Position numbers and translations under genes: made by a program
In this document: piece by piece, positions 27,003-35,995 of the stretch
Position numbering within the stretch: the stretch's first letter is position 1
Layout: the number at the start of each line of letters is the position of its first letter
Assembly: GCF_036173125.1 (NCBI RefSeq)
Contig: NZ_CP108054.1
Location: forward strand, 2,790,001 to 2,854,000
DNA from: Streptomyces sp. NBC_00286
GTDB taxonomy: Bacteria; Actinomycetota; Actinomycetes; Streptomycetales; Streptomycetaceae
Length of the DNA stretch: 64,000 nt
Reading direction: 5' to 3'
Notes under the pieces: generated by a model
Seen by the model: the letters and a program-made list of their open reading frames with translations, nothing else
The model's database searches: none
What the model was told of the DNA's origin: nothing

Positions 27003-27738
27003 GGACCTGCTCCTTGGCCGGCGTAGCGCTCCGCCGCCGCGCCGCCCGCTGAGCGAGCGGCCCGTACGCGGCGCCGCCGAGGACCAGTACCGCGCCCGTC
27101 ACGATCGCGGCGAGGACCAGCCTCAGCGGCCCGGGCTGGGAAATGCCGCCGAGCGTCTCGAAGCCGGTGGCTCGGTCCAGCACCCCGTTCATGGGCCACA
27201 CCACCGCGTCGACCCGTGCGTCCACCGAGCTGCGCGGCACCGAACCGTTGCCGGCCTCCGTGAGATGGGCGGTCGAGTCGAGGGAGCCGCTGCGCTCGTC
27301 ACCGAGCAGGAAGAGCCGGCCTTCGGGAACCTTGACGGTCGGGATCTTGCTCGCCCGGGCCTCGGAACCCTTGGCCAGGTACGGTTCGTCGATCTGCTTG
27401 CCGTTGACGGTCAGCTTGCCGTCCGTGCAGCAGGCGACCGTGTCGCCGCCGACCGCGACGACCCTCTTGACCATGGGGACGTTGCCCCAGCTGTCCTGCC
27501 TGAAGACGACGACGTCGCCACGCTGGACCTCCCTGCCGTCGATCCGCTCGGCGAGGATCCGGTCGCCGACCGCGATGGTGGGCGTCATCGATGCCGTCGG
27601 CACGGTGTACGGCTGGTAGACGATGACGCCCCAGGCGAATCCTCCGAGGAAGAGCACACAGCCGAGGGCCACAGCCAGGTTCGACAGCTTGCTGCCGAGC
27701 CGTCCGTGGCCCTCGTCCGTACGACGTGTCTGGCTCAT
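26992..27738 (-). CDS. sipZ: Type I signal peptidase, fourth of the cluster
   Basis: 248 residues. It has an N-terminal membrane anchor (LAVALGCVLFLGGFAWGV), the catalytic Ser in VPTASMTPTI, the general-base Lys in MVKRVVAVGGD, and the box GDERSGSLDS, which differs from the GDHRxNSxDSR of its paralogues. A C-terminal hydrophobic segment (LVLAAIVTGAVLVLGGAAYG) gives a second anchor. It removes signal peptides at the outer face of the membrane. The gene symbol rests on order relative to rplS, as in S. lividans sipWXYZ. Confidence 0.88.
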   Translation of the reverse strand: MSQTRRTDEGHGRLGSKLSNLAVALGCVLFLGGFAWGVIVYQPYTVPTASMTPTIAVGDRILAERIDGREVQRGDVVVFRQDSWGNVPMVKRVVAVGGDTVACCTDGKLTVNGKQIDEPYLAKGSEARASKIPTVKVPEGRLFLLGDERSGSLDSTAHLTEAGNGSVPRSSVDARVDAVVWPMNGVLDRATGFETLGGISQPGPLRLVLAAIVTGAVLVLGGAAYGPLAQRAARRRSATPAKEQVLAG

Positions 27739-27819
27739 CCCAGTGCTCCCCCAACTCGGAGAATCGACCCCGGAGCCCTGGTTCCGGCCCTCGGAAGATC
27801 GGCGATCTGGGACGGCACC

Positions 27820-28779
27820 CTACCTGGCGGTAGCGCGCCCAGAAACCCTGGCGTTTTCAACGGTGATCCGGCGCCTGCGCCACAACACCAGGGGCACCGC
27901 GCCCGCGAGGCCGAGCGCGCCCGGAGCCGCGGCACTGAGTCCCTGGTCGAAGGTGTCCGGCACCGGCAGCGTGGACCAGCGGGTGGGCGGCCAGGCGACC
28001 ACGATGGCGCGGCCCACGACGTTGTCCACGGGGACGAAGCCTTTGTTGTCGTCCTGCTGGTGGTAGCGGGAGTCCAGCGAGTTCTGCCGGTGGTCACCCA
28101 TGACCCAGATTTTGCCCGTGGGTACCGTCTTCTTGAACTGGCCGCCCGAGTCGTCGACGCTGCACGGCGTGTTCCCGGGGTAGACGTAAGGCTCGTCCAG
28201 TTCCTTGCCGTTGACCTTCAGCGGCCCGGTGCCCTTGCACTCGATGGTGTCTCCGGCGACCGCGACGACCCGCTTGATGAGGTCCTTCTCGTCGGCGGAC
28301 GGCATCAGGCCGATCCAGCTGAGGGCCGTCTGGATCGCGTTCGGATTGGGGGCCGGCTCGCCCGCCAGCCAGCCGTCGGGGTCGTGGAAGACGACGACCT
28401 CGCCGCGCTCGGGCTCGGAGCCGAACCACGGGGTGAGCTTGTCGACCAGGACGCGGTCCCCCTGCTGAAGGGTGTTCTGCATCGAGTCCGAGGGGATCGA
28501 GAACGCCTGTACCAGGAAGGTCTTGATCAGCAGCGCGAGGACCAGGGCGATACCGATGAGGAGCGGGAGTTCCTTCCAGAAGGACCGCTGCTTCTTCGGC
28601 TTCGGGGCATCCCCGTCGCCCTGCTCGTGCCCGTCACCGCCATCTCCGGCTCCGGAGTCACCCCCGGAGGGCACGACATGCTCAGTGGCCGGGGGAGCCG
28701 TCGTCTCGGGTCGCTCCGGTTTGTCCTCCGGACCCTCGTGTCCGGACCGTGCTCCGACCGCCAAATCCCCCACATCCAC
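27820..28779 (-). CDS. sipY: Type I signal peptidase, third of the cluster
   Basis: 319 residues. A long acidic N-terminal tail precedes the membrane anchor LLIGIALVLALLIKTFLVQA. Catalytic Ser lies in SIPSDSMQNTL (Asp replaces the Gly seen in the other copies), Lys in DLIKRVVAVAGD, and the conserved box is MGDHRQNSLDSR. A C-terminal hydrophobic segment ends in WRRRR. The GTG at 28779 lies close to GGAG; GTG 28773 has better spacing. Its 5' end overlaps sipX by about 98 bases in another frame. Confidence 0.88.
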   Translation of the reverse strand: MDVGDLAVGARSGHEGPEDKPERPETTAPPATEHVVPSGGDSGAGDGGDGHEQGDGDAPKPKKQRSFWKELPLLIGIALVLALLIKTFLVQAFSIPSDSMQNTLQQGDRVLVDKLTPWFGSEPERGEVVVFHDPDGWLAGEPAPNPNAIQTALSWIGLMPSADEKDLIKRVVAVAGDTIECKGTGPLKVNGKELDEPYVYPGNTPCSVDDSGGQFKKTVPTGKIWVMGDHRQNSLDSRYHQQDDNKGFVPVDNVVGRAIVVAWPPTRWSTLPVPDTFDQGLSAAAPGALGLAGAVPLVLWRRRRITVENARVSGRATAR

Positions 28780-29743
28780 TCCTCACTCCGTGCCACCGAC
28801 TGCGCCCGATGCGGCGCAGGCCCACCACTCCCATAACGAGCGGGAGTTCCGCAGGGCTCGGGAGCGGGATCAATCCATATCGATCCGCATTGGCCACCCT
28901 ATGCGACGCGCCGAGGGCGGTGGTCGACCCGCCTGGCGCGTCGGGTACGGACGCATAGGTCTCCGGTTCATCCAGGCCTCGCCAGTGGCCGATGGGCCAG
29001 GCGATGACCATGGCACGGCCGACGACCTCCTCTTCGGAAACGGTGCCGTTATAGGCCTCGTTGCGGTGGAAACGGGAGTCGGCGGAGTTCTCCCGGTGGT
29101 CGCCCATGACCCACAGACGGCCCGTGGGCACCTTCACCTCGAACCGAAAGGAGGAGGGTTTGTTGCCGGGATGGATGTAAGCCTCATTGATGGGCATGCC
29201 GTTGACGGTGACGCGGCCCTGGGCGTCGCAGCACTTGACGGTGTCGCCGCCGACCGCGACGACCCGCTTGATCAGGTCCCGTTCGTTCTCGGAGGGCAGC
29301 AGGCCGATGAAGGTCAGCACCTGCTTGACCTGCTTGACGACGATGGGGTCGTCCTGCTTCGGGATCGGCTGCTCGTCCTCGAGCCATCCTCCGGGGTCCT
29401 TGAAGACGACGACGTCGCCACGGGTGGGCTTGGAGCCGAACCACGGGGTGAGCTTGTCGACCAGGACACGGTCGCCGATCCGGATGGTCTGCTCCATGGA
29501 GCCCGACGGGATCACGAAGGCCTGGACGAGGAACGTCTTCAGAACGAGAGCTATGAGCAGGGCGACACCTATGAGGAGCGGAATCTCCTTGATCGCCGAG
29601 CGCTGCCTGCGCCGCTTGACCTTGCGGGCGAGCTTGCGCCGCTCGGCCCGGCCGGGGCCTACGCGGCCGCTCGTCGGCCGGTATCCGGTGGGCAGTCGGG
29701 TGTCGACGCGGTGGCTTCCGCGTGGTCGTCCTCGGTTACCCAT
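28682..29743 (-). CDS. sipX: Type I signal peptidase, second of the cluster
   Basis: 353 residues. An Arg/Lys-rich N-terminus (RKLARKVKRRRQRSA) precedes the membrane helix LIGVALLIALVLKTFLVQAF. Catalytic Ser is in VIPSGSMEQTI, Lys in DLIKRVVAVGGD, and the box MGDHRENSADSR is intact. A hydrophobic C-terminal stretch (PAELPLVMGVVGL) may be a second anchor, and the Arg/Gly-rich tail overlaps sipY. ATG 29743 overlaps the sipW stop by eight bases, so translation is coupled. Confidence 0.88.
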   Translation of the reverse strand: MGNRGRPRGSHRVDTRLPTGYRPTSGRVGPGRAERRKLARKVKRRRQRSAIKEIPLLIGVALLIALVLKTFLVQAFVIPSGSMEQTIRIGDRVLVDKLTPWFGSKPTRGDVVVFKDPGGWLEDEQPIPKQDDPIVVKQVKQVLTFIGLLPSENERDLIKRVVAVGGDTVKCCDAQGRVTVNGMPINEAYIHPGNKPSSFRFEVKVPTGRLWVMGDHRENSADSRFHRNEAYNGTVSEEEVVGRAMVIAWPIGHWRGLDEPETYASVPDAPGGSTTALGASHRVANADRYGLIPLPSPAELPLVMGVVGLRRIGRSRWHGVRSGCGGFGGRSTVRTRGSGGQTGATRDDGSPGH

Positions 29744-30476
29744 GCGCACCGACCGTGGTGTTCAGCTCGTTCGCCTCCGGTTCGGGCACGCGCGCGTAGA
29801 CGTCGGCGGGGTCCAGGCGGGTCCAGTGGTCTGTGGGCCAGGCGATCCAGTCGGCTCTGCCGATCACGTCGCCGACGGGGACCATGCCGCCGCCCGGTGA
29901 GCCCAGGTGGTCGCGGGAGTCGCTGGAGTCGCCGCGGTGGTCTCCGAGGACGAACAGGGTGCCGTCCGGCACAACGACGTCGAAGGGCGCCTCGGACGGC
30001 TTGTTCCCCGGGTACAGAAACGTCGATTCGTCGACCGACCGGCCGTTCACCTCGATCCTCCCCTGCCTGTCGCAGCAGACCACGTGGTCTCCCCCCACAC
30101 CGACGACTCGTTTGATGTAGTCGGCGGCACCGAAATGGCCCGTGCCGTCGAACACGAGGACATCGCCGCGGTTCGGCTCGGCACCAAAACGGTACGCCAA
30201 CTTATTTACGAGAACGCGGTCCCCGATCCTCAATCCTGGCTCCATCGAACCACTGGGAATTTGGAACGGCTGCATCACAAACCGACTCAAAAGCAGCAGA
30301 AAAACCAAGCAGGCGAGCACTGTGAGACTGATGCGACCACCGGGAAGCCAGTCGGCTGTCCGGGACACCAACGAGAAACGCGACCGTCCTTCCGTCCCCT
30401 CTGTGGCCGAGATCTCCTCGGCTTCGGTGGGGCGGGAGGAGCGGTCGCGCTCCGTCGACTGTGCTTCGGCGTCCAT
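29736..30476 (-). CDS. sipW: Type I signal peptidase, first of the cluster
   Basis: 246 residues from the ATG at 30476 (MDAEAQSTERDRSSRPTEAE). N-terminal anchor LTVLACLVFLLLLSRFVMQP, catalytic Ser in IPSGSMEPGL, Lys in YIKRVVGVGGD, and the box GDHRGDSSDSRDH. Unlike the other three copies it ends soon after the catalytic domain and has no C-terminal hydrophobic segment. It lies 44 bp after rplS and leads the sip operon. Confidence 0.88.
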   Translation of the reverse strand: MDAEAQSTERDRSSRPTEAEEISATEGTEGRSRFSLVSRTADWLPGGRISLTVLACLVFLLLLSRFVMQPFQIPSGSMEPGLRIGDRVLVNKLAYRFGAEPNRGDVLVFDGTGHFGAADYIKRVVGVGGDHVVCCDRQGRIEVNGRSVDESTFLYPGNKPSEAPFDVVVPDGTLFVLGDHRGDSSDSRDHLGSPGGGMVPVGDVIGRADWIAWPTDHWTRLDPADVYARVPEPEANELNTTVGAHG

Positions 30477-30519
30477 CGGGCCAGATGCTATCCGGCCCGC
30501 ATATGAACCCGGCGCGAGC

Positions 30520-30870
30520 TCAGCTCTCGCGCTTCTCCTTGATCTTCGCGGCCTTGCCGCGCAGGTCGCGCAGGTAGTACAGCTTCGCGCGACGGACGTC
30601 ACCGCGGGTGACGAGCTCGATCTTCTCGACGATCGGGGTGTGCACCGGGAAGGTGCGCTCGACGCCGACGGAGAACGAGACCTTGCGGACCGTGAAGGTC
30701 TCGCGGACACCGGCGCCCTGGCGACGGATGACTACGCCCTTGAACTGCTGCACACGGGAGCGGTTGCCCTCGATGACGCGGACGTGGACGTTGACCGTGT
30801 CGCCCGGGCGGAAGGCCGGGACGTCGCTGCGCAGCGACGCGGCGTCGACGGAGTCGAGCAGGTGAGACAT
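30520..30870 (-). CDS. rplS: 50S ribosomal protein L19
   Basis: 116 residues from the ATG at 30870 ([20 protein letters not shown]), with the L19 signature [20 protein letters not shown] and the C-terminal [18 protein letters not shown]. It follows trmD on the minus strand and closes the rpsP-khpA-rimM-trmD-rplS group. Confidence 0.97.
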   Translation of the reverse strand: MSHLLDSVDAASLRSDVPAFRPGDTVNVHVRVIEGNRSRVQQFKGVVIRRQGAGVRETFTVRKVSFSVGVERTFPVHTPIVEKIELVTRGDVRRAKLYYLRDLRGKAAKIKEKRES

Positions 30871-31004
30871 GATCGTCTGCTTTCTTCGCTGATGCCACAG
30901 GTCATCAACGGGAACTAGGTTTCCGGGAGGTGGGCTGCCGTGTCGGGGCGGGCGTCGTATCCCCCTGTGGCAGGGGCGCACGCTGGACGACGTACAGCAG
31001 CGCT

Positions 31005-31838
31005 CTATTCTTCCACGCCCTCTGGCCTGCGCCAAAATCGGCCGTAGGGCTTCCCCTCCGGGTCCGGCGCCCAGCCCAGGATGGAGAGCATTTCGCGGTC
31101 CTTCTTGTCGAAGACCGAGGGGTCGCAGTGCTCGATGAGGTCTGGCCGGTTGGCTGCCGTACGCCGCAGGGCCTCGTCCCGGCGCCAGCGGGCGATCTTC
31201 CCGTGGTGGCCGCTGAGCAGGACGTCCGGGATGCCTCGGCCGCGCCACTGGGGTGGCTTCGTGTAAACGGGCCCCTCCAGGAGGCTCGCCATGGCGCCTG
31301 GTGCGAAGGAGTCGTCCCTGTGTGACTCGGCATTGCCCAGGACTCCGGGCAGCAACCGGGCCACGGCCTCCGTGATCACGAGTACGGCCGCCTCGCCGCC
31401 GGCCAGGACGTAGTCGCCGATGGAGACCTCGTGGACGGGCATCCGGGTCGCGTACTCGTCGATGACTCGGCGGTCGATGCCCTCGTAGCGGGCCGGCGCG
31501 AAGAGCAGCCAGGGGCGCTCCGAGAGCTCGACGGCGAGTTCCTGAGTGAAGGGCCGTCCGCTGGGCGTCGGGATGACCAGGGCGGGCTTGTGAGAGCCGG
31601 TCTCGTAGCCGTCTGCGAGCACGGAGTCCAGGGCGTCGCCCCAGGGCTCTGTCTTCATGACCATGCCGGGGCCGCCGCCGTAGGGGGTGTCGTCGACGGT
31701 GCTGTGCCGGTCGTATGTCCACTGCCGCAGATCATGGACGTGCACATTCAGCTGTCCACGCGCGCGTGCCTTGCCGACGAGGGAGACGTTCAGGGGCTCC
31801 AGGTACTCGGGGAAGATCGTGACGACGTCGAGCCGCAT
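31005..31838 (-). CDS. trmD: tRNA (guanine37-N1)-methyltransferase
   Basis: Methylates G37 next to the anticodon, preventing frameshifting. 277 residues from the ATG at 31838, which overlaps the rimM stop (TAATG). SPOUT-fold trefoil-knot motifs are seen: [59 protein letters not shown] and [12 protein letters not shown]. Confidence 0.97.
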   Translation of the reverse strand: MRLDVVTIFPEYLEPLNVSLVGKARARGQLNVHVHDLRQWTYDRHSTVDDTPYGGGPGMVMKTEPWGDALDSVLADGYETGSHKPALVIPTPSGRPFTQELAVELSERPWLLFAPARYEGIDRRVIDEYATRMPVHEVSIGDYVLAGGEAAVLVITEAVARLLPGVLGNAESHRDDSFAPGAMASLLEGPVYTKPPQWRGRGIPDVLLSGHHGKIARWRRDEALRRTAANRPDLIEHCDPSVFDKKDREMLSILGWAPDPEGKPYGRFWRRPEGVEE

Positions 31839-32434
31839 TACGCCTCTTCTCCGGAGGGCGCGTTTTCGGCCTCCCTGGAGGAGTCGATTTCCGCTTCGGC
31901 CTCCCTGGAGGACACGATTTCGGCCCGGTCGTCGATCAGCCCCGGAGGCGGGTCGATGACCGCCCGCTGCTCCTCCAGGTCGATCTCTACGACGATCTCC
32001 GCGACGAACGGGATCAGCGCCTCGCTGCCGTCGGGCCGTTCCACCACGAAGAGGTCCTGCGAAGGCAGATGCGAGATCTCCGTGATACGTCCGACCTCGG
32101 CGCCGTCCTTCGTGACGACGTCCAGGTCCATCAGCTGGTGGTCGTAGTACTCGTCCGGCTCCTCGGGCGTCTCGTCCGGGTCGACCTCGGCGATCAGCAG
32201 GGTGTTGCGCAGCGCCTCGGCCGCGTTCCGGTCGCGTACGCCCTCGAAGCGCAGCAGCAGCCGGCCGCTGTGCACCCGGCCCGTCTCGATGGTCAGCGGA
32301 CCTGCCGAGGCGGGCTCCGTGGCCAGTACGGCGCCGGGCGCGAGCCGCAGCTCCGGCTCGTCGGTGCGTACCTCGACGGTGACCTCGCCCTTGATGCCGT
32401 GGGCGCGGCCTACGCGAGCGACTACCAGCTGCAC
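31838..32434 (-). CDS. rimM: Ribosome maturation factor RimM
   Basis: Assists 16S rRNA 3' domain folding around S19. 198 residues. The N-terminal RimM barrel has [20 protein letters not shown] and the PRC-barrel has [13 protein letters not shown] and [16 protein letters not shown]. The last about 25 residues contain a tandem 10-residue duplication ([20 protein letters not shown]) encoded by a 30-bp DNA repeat around 31865-31924, beyond the normal RimM end. Confidence 0.95.
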   Translation of the reverse strand: MQLVVARVGRAHGIKGEVTVEVRTDEPELRLAPGAVLATEPASAGPLTIETGRVHSGRLLLRFEGVRDRNAAEALRNTLLIAEVDPDETPEEPDEYYDHQLMDLDVVTKDGAEVGRITEISHLPSQDLFVVERPDGSEALIPFVAEIVVEIDLEEQRAVIDPPPGLIDDRAEIVSSREAEAEIDSSREAENAPSGEEA

Positions 32435-32538
32435 TGTGTTCGGTCTCCTGTCGTGTGCCTACGGCACTACTCGTAGACGACTGCGGGCCGGGGACGGCCC
32501 AGTGGCCCTCCCCGGCCCGAGCCGGTGTTGCTAATACG

Positions 32539-32778
32539 TCAGCGAACCTGATCCACGTCGACGAGGTCGACGCGGACTCCACGGCCGCCGATGGCGCCCA
32601 CGACGGTGCGCAGGGCGCGCGCGGTGCGACCGTTGCGCCCGATCACCTTGCCGAGGTCGTCGGGGTGCACCCGGACTTCGAGGACCCGTCCGCGGCGCAG
32701 GTTGCGCGAGGCGACCTGCACATCGTCGGGGTTGTCCACGATGCCCTTCACGAGGTGCTCGAGAGCCTCCTCGAGCAT
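32539..32778 (-). CDS. khpA: KH-domain RNA-binding protein (KhpA/YlqC family)
   Basis: 79-residue single KH domain with the GKVIGRNGRTARALRT segment carrying the GxxG loop. In Gram-positive bacteria KhpA pairs with KhpB and binds mRNAs and sRNAs affecting cell elongation. It lies two bases after the rpsP stop. Confidence 0.92.
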   Translation of the reverse strand: MLEEALEHLVKGIVDNPDDVQVASRNLRRGRVLEVRVHPDDLGKVIGRNGRTARALRTVVGAIGGRGVRVDLVDVDQVR

Positions 32779-32780
32779 GC

Positions 32781-33209
32781 TCAGGCCTCGGTCGACTCAG
32801 AGGAAGAAGACTCGGCCTTGGCCTCGTCCTTCTTCTCAGCCTTCTTCTTCGGGGTGATGGCCTCACCCTTGCCCTCGTCGTCGCCGCCAAGGGCCTCGAA
32901 CGACGGACGGGCGGCCTTCTCGGCCGGCTGCAGCAGCGGCGGCGGGGCGGGCTCGCCCTTGTACTTCTGCCAGTCGCCGGTCTTCTTCAGGATGGCGAGA
33001 ACGGGCTCGGTCGGCTGGGCGCCGACGGACAGCCAGTACTGCGCGCGCTCCGAGTCCACCTCGATACGCGAGGGGTTCTGTACCGGGTGGTACAGGCCGA
33101 TCTCCTCGATGGCCCGGCCGTCACGGCGGGTACGGGAGTCGGCGACGACGATGCGGTAGTGAGGCGAACGGATCTTGCCCAGTCGCTTCAGCTTGATCTT
33201 GACTGCCAC
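32781..33209 (-). CDS. rpsP: 30S ribosomal protein S16
   Basis: 142 residues from the GTG at 33209 ([20 protein letters not shown]). The S16 core ends at about residue 80 and is followed by a Lys/Glu/Ser-rich extension ([17 protein letters not shown]) common in actinobacteria. First gene of the rpsP-khpA-rimM-trmD-rplS group. The 226 bp upstream hold no gene and should carry its promoter. Confidence 0.96.
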   Translation of the reverse strand: MAVKIKLKRLGKIRSPHYRIVVADSRTRRDGRAIEEIGLYHPVQNPSRIEVDSERAQYWLSVGAQPTEPVLAILKKTGDWQKYKGEPAPPPLLQPAEKAARPSFEALGGDDEGKGEAITPKKKAEKKDEAKAESSSSESTEA

Positions 33210-33435
33210 GGAAGTGGTGTCTCCTGGTCTTGACGTGGTTGGGCACGGCGAGATTGCCGCGTGGGGTTGCGGTACCCGAGTGCCCGATGGACGCGTCAGC
33301 CGGAGGAGAGAGGGGTCCTGTGCGGCTGTCGAGTACAGCCAGCCATTCTGCCATACGTGGACGGGCATGCCGAACCGGGGCCGTGGCCGTCACCAGGACG
33401 GCCACGGGCGTCACCGGCCCCGTGCGGGGCGCCGC

Positions 33436-34032
33436 TCAGCCCGCTGCGGCGCCGACCACCTCGGGGATGCGGAACGGCTTCCCGCAGCCGCCGCAGACGA
33501 TGGGTGCCTGGGCGAGGACCGACGGGACGACGCGGACGTTACGCCCGCAGTCGCAGACCGCCTTGACCCGGACACCGCCTCCGGAGGAGCCGTGCCGGGC
33601 GGCCGGGCCCCGGAAGCTGCGGGCCGTGTCGGCGGAGGTCGCGGCGGAGTGCGCCTTGAGGGCGCGGGTCAGCCGCTCGATCGTCGGGCGGTAGCGCCGC
33701 TTCGCCTCGGGGCTGAGCGTGACCAGCGAGAAGCCACTGCTGGGATGCGGCTCCTCGGGGTGGTCGAGGCCCAACTCCTCGGCGATCGCCAGGAATCTGC
33801 GGTTGTGGTACCGGCCGGCGCGCGAGGTGTCTCGGACTCCTCGGGCGGCGGCGATGCCGTGGACTGCTTCGTGAAGCAGTCGTTCGAAGGAGAGCTCGTG
33901 TCCGCAGGCGGACGACGATTCTCCGATCAGGGACTCGGGCGCGGCAAGATCCGGCAGTTCGGGGTGGTGCCGCTGAATATCGGCCCACGCCCCTGCCAGC
34001 TCTGCGGCGAGAACAGGTGGTGTCGTGCTCAC
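33436..34032 (-). CDS. SprT-like zinc-metallopeptidase-fold protein with C-terminal zinc ribbon
   Basis: 198 residues from a GTG. A HExxH motif is visible in LLHEAVHGIA (about residues 53-62), with RRFLAIAEELGLDH downstream, like SprT/SPRTN-type proteins. The C-terminus has a four-cysteine ribbon (VCDCGRN and VCGGCGKPF). This pairing suggests a DNA- or nucleic-acid-associated protease, but activity is inferred only from the motif. It is widespread in Streptomyces as a hypothetical protein. Confidence 0.75.
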   Translation of the reverse strand: MSTTPPVLAAELAGAWADIQRHHPELPDLAAPESLIGESSSACGHELSFERLLHEAVHGIAAARGVRDTSRAGRYHNRRFLAIAEELGLDHPEEPHPSSGFSLVTLSPEAKRRYRPTIERLTRALKAHSAATSADTARSFRGPAARHGSSGGGVRVKAVCDCGRNVRVVPSVLAQAPIVCGGCGKPFRIPEVVGAAAG

Positions 34033-34178
34033 GTCGTGACAACGAGCCTGAGTGCCCGTGTGTTCCTATTCCGGGGCATCCCAAATAAATTGCACGTACC
34101 CGTCAGTTGCCGCTGATACGTCCGGACGAGGGCGGGTGCGCTGATCTGCGGAGAAGCCTCACAGCTCATACCAAGCCG

Positions 34179-34196
34179 GTACGTAGTAATACGTAC
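34179..34196. promoter_or_regulatory. Palindrome GTACGTA-GTAA-TACGTAC in the 34033-34346 gap
   Basis: The 314-bp gap between the SprT-like gene start and the proS stop has no convincing gene. It contains a perfect seven-base inverted repeat around GTAA, about 150 bp upstream of the SprT-like start. It may be an operator. No binding protein can be named from sequence. Confidence 0.35.
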
Positions 34197-34346
34197 GCCC
34201 ACCCGTCTCCCACCGCCACCCTCAAACGAGCCCCTTCGGGCCACCCCTTCTGTTCGACACGTAGACCATGTCCACGCGCCGGGGCACCTGTGGCCATCAA
34301 CGGCGCAAGAGGCGTTTCAGCCGCTCTCGTCAGGCCCTAGTGGGCC

Positions 34347-35762
34347 TCAGTAGGCGCGCGCGACAACGGCGACGTTACCGGGTGCGTCCTCGGACTCGGG
34401 AACCGACCCGTCCTCCGCGACCAGACACCGTACGGTCACCGCGTGCTCGGCCAGCTTGGCCTCACCTTCCGCGCCGAGAGCGGCCCACGGGATCCGCGCC
34501 CAGCCACCCGACGCCGCCGCCTCGACGGCCTCCTCGATCGTCGACACCGCAGCCGTACGGGACTCACGGCGCTCCCGCGACTGCCGCAGGAGCAGCGCCT
34601 GGTCGTCCTCCAGGACGGCGGGAAGCAGGCCGGCGAGTGAGTCGATCGCCACCGGATCCTTGCTGCCGGGGATGCGCCGGGCCAGCATCGCGGTGCCGTT
34701 CTCCAGGTCACGGGGGCCGACCTCGATGCGTACGGGTACGCCCTTGAGTTCCCAGTCCACGACTCGGCGGCCGAACGGCACGTCCGTACGGTCGTCCACC
34801 TGGACGCGTACACCCGCTGCCTTCAGCCGGTCGCCCAACTCCCGGACCTTGGTCAGAACCGCGTCATCGCCCTTCACGGCGAGGACGACGGCCTGGACGG
34901 CGGCGAGTCGGGGCGGGACCCGGAGACCGTCGTCGTCGCCGTGCATCATCACCAGGGCGCCGATCATGCGGGTCGTCGATCCCCAGGAGGTCTGCCAGAC
35001 CAGTTCCTGCGTGCCCTCTTTCGACAGGAAGCGGGTGTTGAACGCCTTCGCGAAGTTCTGGCCGAGTTCATGGCTGGTGCCCAACTGGAGCGCCTTGCCG
35101 TCGCCCATCATGCCCTCGAGCGTGAGGGTGTTGATGGCGCCCGCGAAACGCTCCCTGGTGGTCTTGCGGCCCAGGACGACATCCATCGCGAGGGTGTTCT
35201 CCATGAAGTCCGCATAGACGTGGCGCTGGATGCGGGCCGCGAAATCACGCGCCTCCTCGTACGTGGCGTGCGCGGTGTGCCCCTCCTGCCACAGGAACTC
35301 GGTGGTCCGCAGGAAGAGGCGCGGACGCAGCTCCCAGCGCACCACGTTCCCCCACTGGTTGATCAGCAGCGGCAGGTCGCGGTAGCTCTGCACCCACTTC
35401 GAGAAGGAAGCGTTGGTGATCATCTCTGAGGTGGGGCGGACGACGGCGGGCTCCTCGAGCTCCTTGCCGCCTCCATGGGTGACGACGGCCAGCTCGGGTG
35501 CGAAGCCCTCGACGTGATCGGCCTCCCTGGCGAGGTACGACTGCGGGATCAGGAGCGGGAAGTACGCGTTCTGGGTGCCCGTCTCCTTGATGCGGGCGTC
35601 CATGTCCTGCTGCATCCGCTCCCACAGCCCGTACCCGTACGGTCGGATCACCATGGTGCCGCGGACCGGACCGTTGTCGGCCAGCTCGGCCTTGGTGATC
35701 AGATCCTGGTACCAGCGCGGAAAATCGTCCGCCTGGAGAGTGAGAACAGGTGCCTTTGCCAT
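34347..35762 (-). CDS. proS: Prolyl-tRNA synthetase, archaeal/eukaryotic (type 3) form
   Basis: 471-residue class II synthetase lacking the bacterial editing insertion. Motif 2 is GNVVRWELRPRLFLRTTEFL, followed by WQEGHTAHAT, and motif 3 is near TSWGSTTRMIGALVMMHGDD. The N-terminal YQDLITKAELADNGPVRG and C-terminal zinc-like domain belong to the ProS type 3 group. From general knowledge, Streptomyces usually also have a bacterial-type ProRS elsewhere, so this copy may be specialised, for example resistant to an inhibitor. Confidence 0.93.
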   Translation of the reverse strand: MAKAPVLTLQADDFPRWYQDLITKAELADNGPVRGTMVIRPYGYGLWERMQQDMDARIKETGTQNAYFPLLIPQSYLAREADHVEGFAPELAVVTHGGGKELEEPAVVRPTSEMITNASFSKWVQSYRDLPLLINQWGNVVRWELRPRLFLRTTEFLWQEGHTAHATYEEARDFAARIQRHVYADFMENTLAMDVVLGRKTTRERFAGAINTLTLEGMMGDGKALQLGTSHELGQNFAKAFNTRFLSKEGTQELVWQTSWGSTTRMIGALVMMHGDDDGLRVPPRLAAVQAVVLAVKGDDAVLTKVRELGDRLKAAGVRVQVDDRTDVPFGRRVVDWELKGVPVRIEVGPRDLENGTAMLARRIPGSKDPVAIDSLAGLLPAVLEDDQALLLRQSRERRESRTAAVSTIEEAVEAAASGGWARIPWAALGAEGEAKLAEHAVTVRCLVAEDGSVPESEDAPGNVAVVARAY

Positions 35763-35995
35763 GGCGCGAAGAGTACGGCGGCCACTGTCCCGATCGTCAC
35801 CGAATTATTCCTCCGCACGCCAACCAGCCAGGGCGCATTGAGGCGCATACGGGTGGCACTCAAGCAGACGGCCTCAACCCCTGGACGCCACGACGAGCGC
35901 GGAGTTTCCTGGCATACGGGGGGAGTGCGGAGCGCACTGCACGGGGGCAAAGGAAACGGGGCACAGTAGCAACTCTCGGTGGATTGGGGCGCTTT

